Origin: Candidatus Peregrinibacteria bacterium
Lineage (GTDB): Bacteria; Patescibacteriota; Gracilibacteria; UBA1369; LOWO2-01-FULL-3
Reading direction: 5' to 3'
Assembly (NCBI GenBank): GCA_016186245.1
Contig: JACPLZ010000014.1
Coordinates: forward strand, 1 to 11,418
Length of the DNA: 11,418 bases
Shown here: piece after piece, positions 6,960-11,418 of the stretch
Numbering within the stretch: the first letter of the stretch is position 1
How the letters are laid out: every line of letters starts with the position of its first letter
Position numbers and translations under genes: made by a program
Notes under the pieces: generated by a model
Told to the model about the DNA's origin: nothing
The model's input: only the letters and a program-made list of their open reading frames with translations
Database searches by the model: none

Positions 6960-8546
6960 ATGAGTTTCATTCTAACAATCATTGTGTTTCTCATTGTTTT
7001 TTCCGTGTTGGTGCTGGTTCATGAATGGGGTCATTTTGTGATGGCGAAACGTGCCGGTATTAAGGTTGAAGAGTTTGGATTTGGTTTACCGCCGAGGATT
7101 TGGGGTAAAAAGAAAGGAGAAACTATTTATTCCATAAACTGGATTCCTTTTGGAGGGTTTGTGAGATTGTATGGCGAGGATAGTTCCAATCCAAAGATGC
7201 TGAAGAGTGATCGCAGTTTTGCCGGCAAACCGATGCGTGCGCGGGTGAAAGTGGTTGTTGCCGGCGTGGTCATGAATTTTTTGTTGGCGTGGGTTTTGCT
7301 GGTCGTGGGATTTACCGCTGGCATGCAGCCGCTGCTTGTGTCGGAGGATGTTTTTCCGGCAATTTCGGATGGAAGGATTCTGCTTGAGCCGGGAGTGAAA
7401 ATAAAGGAAGTGGATTCAAACAGTAAAGCTGCTTCTTTTGGTCTGAAGGAGGAGGATAGAATTGTTGTGACGAATGATCAGATTATTGATGAATTTTCCC
7501 TGGGAAAGGCCGGTAATTATCAGGCGCTGAGAGATGCGGAAATTATTACTTTTCAGGCGGACGATTTCGGAGATTTCGGGATGGCATTTTATGACGTTAC
7601 CTCCATTCCAAGAGTGAAAATTTTTGAAATACCAAAGCATACCGTGGCTTACAAGGCCGGTCTGCGGCCTGGCGATATAATTCTGGAAGTGAATAATACG
7701 CAGATTTTTACAATTGAAGATTTTGAAAATGTAGTGCGAGGCGAGGATAGTCTGGATTATAAAATTTATCGTGAAGGTTTGATTCTGGAGATGATTGTGC
7801 AGAGACAGGGAGTGCGGGAAATTATAATTTCCAAGGTTTTGCCGGATGGTCCGGCTGCAAAGGCCGGTTTGATGAATGGAGATGTTATTTCGGCTGTAAA
7901 TGGGCGTGAGATGACTGATAGTCTTGAACTGATAAATTTTGTGCAGGAGCATAGGAATGAAAATCTTGCCTATACGATTGAGCGTCATGGCCAGAGGATT
8001 TTTTATGAAATTAAGCCGCGGAATGGTCGTATTGATGTGCTTCTTTCCGAGCTTATGAATTACGATGTCGATCCTGGGATGAGTCTGTACAATGTTGATC
8101 TTCTGTCATCGATTGTAGATGTGAAAGAGGAAAAATATCATTTTTTTACTGCGATTTGGAAGGGATTGGATGAAACATGGCGGCTTTCAAAAATGACCGC
8201 GGTGATGTTTATTGATATGGTTAAACAGCTTGCTTCCACCGGCAATGTGCCTGAATCCGTGGCGGGTCCTGTTGGCATTGCGCGGATGACTCATGCTTTC
8301 GTGCAGGAGGGGCTGATACCGCTGATAAGGTTTGTAGCGATATTGTCCCTGAGTCTTGCGGTGATCAATATTTTGCCGATTCCGGCTCTGGATGGTGGCA
8401 GGCTTTTGTTTATTGTTATAGAATTTATTATCGGCCGGCGCATCCCGCAAAAATGGGAAGCATATGTCCATGCGTTCGGGTATGTCTTGATTATTTTGTT
8501 GATTTTGGCTGTTACGTACAGCGATATCATGAAATTGGTTTCGTAA
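6960..8546 (+). CDS. rseP: RseP-family site-2 intramembrane zinc metalloprotease
   Basis: Site-2 proteases cut membrane-embedded substrates such as anti-sigma factors and remnant signal peptides. The zinc motif HEWGH (21-25) lies in the first membrane span (about 3-27). Next come the family motif WIPFGGFVRL (61-70), a second span (about 98-120) and a large PDZ region. The third metal ligand is in NILPIPALDGG (470-480, Asp478), and a final span covers about 494-511. VAGPVGI (434-440) is also family-typical. At 528 residues it is longer than E. coli RseP (about 450). The extra length appears to be an additional PDZ-like repeat: three segments (about 140-215, 217-283 and 285-355) carry the hydrophobic strand plus the AGL-x-x-GD type pattern. 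It begins 5 nt after frr. The uppS, cdsA and dxr genes that often separate frr from rseP are absent here. Its stop codon overlaps the start of hairpin element B. Confidence 0.95.
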   Translation: MSFILTIIVFLIVFSVLVLVHEWGHFVMAKRAGIKVEEFGFGLPPRIWGKKKGETIYSINWIPFGGFVRLYGEDSSNPKMLKSDRSFAGKPMRARVKVVVAGVVMNFLLAWVLLVVGFTAGMQPLLVSEDVFPAISDGRILLEPGVKIKEVDSNSKAASFGLKEEDRIVVTNDQIIDEFSLGKAGNYQALRDAEIITFQADDFGDFGMAFYDVTSIPRVKIFEIPKHTVAYKAGLRPGDIILEVNNTQIFTIEDFENVVRGEDSLDYKIYREGLILEMIVQRQGVREIIISKVLPDGPAAKAGLMNGDVISAVNGREMTDSLELINFVQEHRNENLAYTIERHGQRIFYEIKPRNGRIDVLLSELMNYDVDPGMSLYNVDLLSSIVDVKEEKYHFFTAIWKGLDETWRLSKMTAVMFIDMVKQLASTGNVPESVAGPVGIARMTHAFVQEGLIPLIRFVAILSLSLAVINILPIPALDGGRLLFIVIEFIIGRRIPQKWEAYVHAFGYVLIILLILAVTYSDIMKLVS

Positions 8547-8666
8547 ATCTTTTAAAATCGTGCACTGCTGCGTCAACTACGCCAATTTTTGCTTTCACCG
8601 TACTACTAAGTACGGCTCAAACAAAAATGGCTTGTTTCCTTGCATTGCATCAATTTTAAAAGATTT
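8545..8666 (+). repeat. Intergenic long-hairpin element, copy B
   Basis: This is the second copy of the element family. Its left outer arm (8545-8564) starts inside the rseP stop codon and pairs with 8646-8666 at 19 of 20 positions, with one mismatch and one bulge. The inner stem pairs GCCAATTTTTG (8581-8591) with CAAAAATGGC (8622-8631) with one bulge. The apical hairpin pairs CCGTAC (8598-8603) with GTACGG (8610-8615) around TACTAA. The internal-loop strands TGCGTCAAC (8569-8577) and CTTGTTTCCTTG (8631-8642) are nearly identical in copy C. The outermost arm sequence differs from both other copies yet still pairs. It would form the 3' end of the pyrH-frr-rseP transcript. Confidence 0.87.
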
Positions 8667-8680
8667 AGATTGCGAATTGC

Positions 8681-8695
8681 TAAAATCGCGCACTG
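8681..8695 (+). repeat. Possible remnant of a hairpin-element left arm
   Basis: This 15-nt stretch matches 8553-8567 of copy B at 14 of 15 positions (TAAAATCG, then C or T, then GCACTG). No matching right half follows; the sequence runs into a T tract instead. It may be a decayed or partial copy of the element, or chance similarity in AT-rich DNA. Confidence 0.4.
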
Positions 8696-8851
8696 TATTT
8701 TTTTAGGTTGCCGAGCTTGTAAAAATTGTTTTGTAGAAGCATTGACATGATTTTATTTTTGTATTTTGAGGTGGCTGTTTTTTCAAACTGTAGTATGGGA
8801 ATTTTTTTAAAACACAAAATATGGGGGTGGAAGTTTTGGTGATTTTCTGTC

Positions 8852-8880
8852 TTGTGGGTGGATTTGGAAATGGCTAGTAT
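8852..8880 (+). promoter_or_regulatory. Weak candidate promoter for dnaA
   Basis: TTGTGG (8852-8857) and TAGTAT (8875-8880) are separated by 17 nt, about 70 nt before the dnaA start. Matches are three of six and four of six. The same TAGTATGGG word occurs at 8791-8799, so a second start is possible. The evidence is weak and rests mainly on spacing and position. Confidence 0.25.
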
Positions 8881-8916
8881 GGGGTTCGAAGATTTCAAAA
8901 GAATTTTCAAGGGCAC

Positions 8917-8942
8917 AAATTTAAGGGTAAAATTTAAGGGTA
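8917..8942 (+). repeat. Two tandem 13-nt repeats next to the dnaA start
   Basis: AAATTTAAGGGTA occurs twice back to back (8917-8929 and 8930-8942). The second copy supplies AAGGG (8936-8940), 9 nt before the dnaA ATG, which can act as a Shine-Dalgarno sequence. The repeat may be a by-product of slippage, a binding site, or AT-rich DNA that opens easily. Its role is unknown. Confidence 0.6.
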
Positions 8943-8949
8943 AATCCAA

Positions 8950-10383
8950 ATGAATAAAAAAGAACTGTGGGTCTCCGTTTTACGGAGGCTTATGCCGACA
9001 ATGCGCAAGGCGTATTTTCTCACGTGGTTGCAGCACACTGCCGTTATTGAGCAGTCTGAAAATCGGCTTGTTGTCGGTGTTCCTACGGTTTATGCGCACA
9101 ATGAATTGAATGACAAATATAAAATTAAAATTCTTCAGGCGGCGGAGGAGCTCGATTCTAAAATTTCTGAAATTGAATTTAAAGTTGATGGACGCCTGAT
9201 GCAGGATCCAAATTTTGGCGGTGTGGATTTAAAGGCGACTTTTCCGGATGAGGAAAAAAAGGTTAGAAAGGTAAGAAATGCCAATGAAGTTGTTGTTTCC
9301 CGCGGTGGTGTGCCACAGGTAACCAGCCGTATTCTCAATCAAAAATATACTCTTGATAATTTCGTGGTCGGTCTTGATAACAGGTTGCCGCATGCGGCTT
9401 GCTGTGCGGTGGCCAACAGGCCGGGAGGATTCTATAATCCGCTGTATATATACGGCGGTCCGGGTTTGGGAAAAACCCATTTGATGCAGGCGATCGGCAA
9501 TCAAATTTTAAAGGATCATCCTGATAAGGTGGTTAAGTACATGACATCCGAGCGTTTTGTAACCGAGGTTGTAGATGCAATCGGTAAGAGATATACAAAA
9601 GATTTTAAAAGCCAATATCGAAGCGTGGATTGTTTTTTGCTGGATGATGTGCAGTTTTTTATGAATAAAGATGCTTCGGAAAAAGAATTTTTCCATACTT
9701 TTGATGAGCTTTATAACCGCAACAAGCAGATTGTGATCACGAGCGATCGTTCCCCTGCGGAGTTGCGCGATCTCGATGACAGGCTTACCAGCCGTTTTGC
9801 GATGGGCATGGTTATAGAGTTGTCCATGCCGGATTTTGAGACGAGGCTGGCTATTCTCCAGCAGAAATGCAAAGAGTTTCAGTTGCTTGTGGATCCGGCG
9901 ATTCTTGAATTTATTGCCAACAATATGACAAGAAGTGTGCGTGAGCTGGAAGGTGTGCTCAGACAGATATTGGCCGAGATGGATCTGAACAACAGCGTTA
10001 CGACAATCCGTTCTGTTGCTGAAATTATAAGAAGGATGAATAAGGCGCAGGAAATAATCGGGTTTGATCAGGAGGAAAATAAGGAGAGAAAAATTGTGCG
10101 TGATATTATCGAGGTTATTGGTATTGTTGCCAGATATTACAATGTGACTGTTGATGATCTGGTTGGTGCTGCGAGGCATAAAGAAATAAATGTTCCGAGG
10201 CAGATATGCATGTATCTCATAAAAAATGAGCTTGGCCATTCCTATGAAAAAATTGGCGCTGATTTTGGCGGACGCAATCATACGACGGTTTTACATTCAT
10301 GCAATAAGACGGCCCAGAAATTGAAGACCGATTTGAGGCTGGTTAGGGACATAAATACGATTAAGCGGGAAATGGGGCTGTAG
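8950..10383 (+). CDS. dnaA: Chromosomal replication initiator DnaA
   Basis: DnaA binds origin DNA, forms an ATP-dependent filament and opens the duplex. The 477-residue length and four-domain layout are normal: interaction domain I (about 1-82), a short linker (about 83-128), the AAA+ domain (about 129-350) and DNA-binding domain IV (about 380-477). Walker A is GGPGLGKT (169-176), Walker B is FLLDDVQF (229-236), sensor I is VITSDRSP (262-269), and the arginine-finger box is RLTSRF (278-283). That box continues AMGM where WGL-type residues are usual. In domain IV the signature reads FGGRNHTTVLHS, with Asn443 where E. coli has Asp433. The basic loop reads AARHK (407-411), so two of the usual basic residues are Ala while the Arg399 equivalent (Arg409) remains. 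The ATG at 8950 has a Shine-Dalgarno-like AAGGG 9 nt upstream, the clearest in the window. dnaN does not follow; hairpin element C and a FecR-domain gene do. Confidence 0.97.
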   Translation: MNKKELWVSVLRRLMPTMRKAYFLTWLQHTAVIEQSENRLVVGVPTVYAHNELNDKYKIKILQAAEELDSKISEIEFKVDGRLMQDPNFGGVDLKATFPDEEKKVRKVRNANEVVVSRGGVPQVTSRILNQKYTLDNFVVGLDNRLPHAACCAVANRPGGFYNPLYIYGGPGLGKTHLMQAIGNQILKDHPDKVVKYMTSERFVTEVVDAIGKRYTKDFKSQYRSVDCFLLDDVQFFMNKDASEKEFFHTFDELYNRNKQIVITSDRSPAELRDLDDRLTSRFAMGMVIELSMPDFETRLAILQQKCKEFQLLVDPAILEFIANNMTRSVRELEGVLRQILAEMDLNNSVTTIRSVAEIIRRMNKAQEIIGFDQEENKERKIVRDIIEVIGIVARYYNVTVDDLVGAARHKEINVPRQICMYLIKNELGHSYEKIGADFGGRNHTTVLHSCNKTAQKLKTDLRLVRDINTIKREMGL

Positions 10384-10503
10384 GAATTTCTAAAAATCGT
10401 GCAATTCTGCGTCAACGGCGCCATTTTCTATTCGCCGTATTGCTAAATACGGCTCAGTCGAAAATGGCTTGTTTCCTTGTATTGCGCAATTTTTAGAAAT
10501 TCC
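10383..10503 (+). repeat. Intergenic long-hairpin element, copy C
   Basis: This is the third copy. The left arm (10383-10405) begins on the last base of the dnaA stop codon and pairs with 10481-10503 at 21 of 23 positions, one of the two exceptions being a possible G-T pair. The inner stem pairs GCCATTTTC (10420-10428) with GAAAATGGC (10460-10468). The apical hairpin pairs GCCGTAT (10434-10440) with ATACGGC (10447-10453) around TGCTAA. Compared with copies A and B the closing apical pair has changed from C-G to T-A on both sides, a compensatory change. The internal-loop strands TGCGTCAAC (10408-10416) and CTTGTTTCCTTG (10468-10479) match copy B. Confidence 0.88.
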
Positions 10504-10514
10504 TTTGTTCGACT

Positions 10515-10523
10515 TGTGGATAT
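10515..10523 (-). promoter_or_regulatory. DnaA-box-like site downstream of dnaA
   Basis: The + strand reads TGTGGATAT, so the - strand reads ATATCCACA, one mismatch (first position) from the classic TTATCCACA. It lies in the 66-nt gap between hairpin element C and the FecR-domain gene. It is a single site with no cluster around it, so it does not by itself mark an origin. It also overlaps a weak promoter-like pair, TTCGAC (10508-10513) and TATAGT (10532-10537). A chance match is quite possible. Confidence 0.3.
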
Positions 10524-10569
10524 TCCATTTTTATAGTTTAATGACTAACGAACTTAATTGTTTTAGCAT

Positions 10570-11418
10570 ATGTATGCGAAATATAGGCAAATGAGGCGAC
10601 AGCAGGGGCCGGTGGATTATGTCTTGCCGTTTCTGATTATAGTGTGCGTAGGGATTATTTTGATTCTGGTCTGGAATTTGTGGAAGGCTCTTTTTGGGGA
10701 AGACACCACTCGCGCCGCTTATTTGCATGTTATTGATGGCAGCGCGCAAATGAAGACTTGGAATACCGATGATTATTTCAGTCTGTCTACGGATGTTGTG
10801 GTTCGGCAGGGGGATGAGATCAGTGTTTCCAATGGATCCAAAGTGATTGTGGAATTTTTTGATGGCACAATTATGCGCATGGGTGGCGGCAGTACGGTCC
10901 GTTTTGACCTGCTGGATGACAAAAATGATAATCCTCAATTGGAAATTTCCCTGTTGGATGGAATGATCTGGATAAATAAAATTTATAAGGGTACTGCAGA
11001 AACCGGTTTGAGTATCGATCTTGCGGATATAATTGTTGATTCGCGGGCTGCCGGTATTTTTGAAGTGGAATCCGGAGAAGATATGGCGGTAAGAATTTTT
11101 GATGTTTTTAATGAAGATGGTGTCTTGGTTGAGATTTTGGAGAAAGGTGGTGACAAAGTGGTGGAAGAAGAAAATGTCGGAGTTGGGCAGGAAGTTGTTT
11201 TAAATGATAAGATTTTGGAACGTTATTGGCAGCATCAGAGCCCTTCTGTTTTGGCGGCTGTTTCCGATGAATTTAAACAGGGCGATTGGTATAAGTGGAA
11301 TGTGGCTGAAGATACCAAGCCGACTGTATTTGAGAAATTTGCCGGTGTGGACGGTGCCGGCCTGGTGAAAGTTGAGCCTGAGGAAGTGGTTGGCAATGGG
11401 GAAATTGTTGAGCCGGAA
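10570..11418 (+). CDS. Membrane-anchored FecR-domain protein (3' end outside the window)
   Basis: The frame is open from the ATG at 10570 to the window edge, 283 codons without a stop. A short basic N-terminus (KYRQMRRQQ) leads into one membrane span (about 18-38), so the rest is probably outside the cytoplasm. About residues 75-205 resemble a FecR domain, a beta-rich fold: VVRQGDEISVSNGS (77-90) and VEFFDGTIMRMGGGSTVRF (94-112) fit the usual pattern of a GD turn, a DGT turn and a strand with LG and ST. The tail, from about 250, is Val-, Pro- and Glu-rich. FecR domains occur in iron-uptake anti-sigma regulators and in many structural or surface proteins. No sigma-factor or transporter gene is nearby, so a signalling role is not supported. 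A nearby ATG at 10574 is out of frame and soon reaches a stop. Confidence 0.85.
   Translation, partial: MYAKYRQMRRQQGPVDYVLPFLIIVCVGIILILVWNLWKALFGEDTTRAAYLHVIDGSAQMKTWNTDDYFSLSTDVVVRQGDEISVSNGSKVIVEFFDGTIMRMGGGSTVRFDLLDDKNDNPQLEISLLDGMIWINKIYKGTAETGLSIDLADIIVDSRAAGIFEVESGEDMAVRIFDVFNEDGVLVEILEKGGDKVVEEENVGVGQEVVLNDKILERYWQHQSPSVLAAVSDEFKQGDWYKWNVAEDTKPTVFEKFAGVDGAGLVKVEPEEVVGNGEIVEPE

Larger units (their letters stand above)
8669..8949 (+). other. Gene-free leader upstream of dnaA
   Basis: About 280 nt without a credible gene lie between hairpin element B and dnaA. The stretch contains a possible remnant of a hairpin-element arm (8681-8695), an isolated perfect TTGACA (8742-8747) with no -10 at normal spacing, the word TAGTATGGG twice (8791-8799 and 8875-8883), and a 13-nt tandem repeat right before dnaA. 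I found no match to the DnaA box TTATNCACA on either strand. A replication origin is often next to dnaA, so this remains a candidate place, but the sequence does not show one. Confidence 0.5.

Noticed and set aside
7416..7988. Open frame of 190 codons on the - strand opposite rseP
   Set aside because: It is antisense to the PDZ region of rseP with no start signals or recognisable motifs.
8742..8747. Perfect TTGACA upstream of dnaA as a promoter
   Set aside because: No acceptable -10 hexamer lies at 16-18 nt; the nearest TATTTT is only 14 nt away.
9508..10281. Open frame of 257 codons on the - strand opposite dnaA
   Set aside because: It overlaps conserved dnaA domains, resembles no known family, and has an Ile-, His- and Asn-rich composition typical of antisense frames here.

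Overview
The window looks like bacterial chromosome of fairly low GC, with no phage, plasmid, CRISPR, tRNA or rRNA signal. Apart from a possible gene fragment at the left edge, every gene reads on the + strand, which is visibly rich in G and T, as expected of a leading strand. Stop codons are TAA, TAG and TGA, and the TGA stops sit at real gene ends, so the standard bacterial code applies. Most start codons lack a Shine-Dalgarno sequence. Divergent housekeeping proteins, small unrecognised genes and compact spacing suggest a candidate-phyla (Patescibacteria/CPR-type, possibly Peregrinibacteria-like) metagenomic genome. That placement is a weak inference.

Layout: a possible secreted-protein start on the - strand (1-59); an AT-rich leader; rny (RNase Y, 326-1849); a long hairpin element; then groES-groEL (2073-3974) behind a promoter with an overlapping CIRCE operator. 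groEL is broken: about 55 nt encoding some 18 conserved apical-domain residues are missing, which shifts the frame. Four small unrecognised genes follow (4061-5665), two of them with a single membrane span. Next comes the tight cluster pyrH-frr-rseP (5669-8546), then a second hairpin element, a gene-free leader of about 280 nt, dnaA (8950-10383), a third hairpin element, and a FecR-domain membrane protein cut by the window end (10570-11418).

The genes cover RNA decay (RNase Y), protein folding (GroESL), pyrimidine nucleotide supply (UMP kinase), ribosome recycling (RRF), membrane proteolysis (RseP) and replication initiation (DnaA). The most interesting signal is not a gene. Three intergenic elements of about 120 nt begin at the stop codons of rny, rseP and dnaA. 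They share a conserved core, but their outer arms differ between copies and still pair within each copy, so the fold rather than the sequence appears conserved. Other points of note are the groEL deletion, an Asp-to-Asn change at a predicted metal ligand of RNase Y, and changes in the DNA-recognition residues of DnaA alongside a lack of consensus DnaA boxes.
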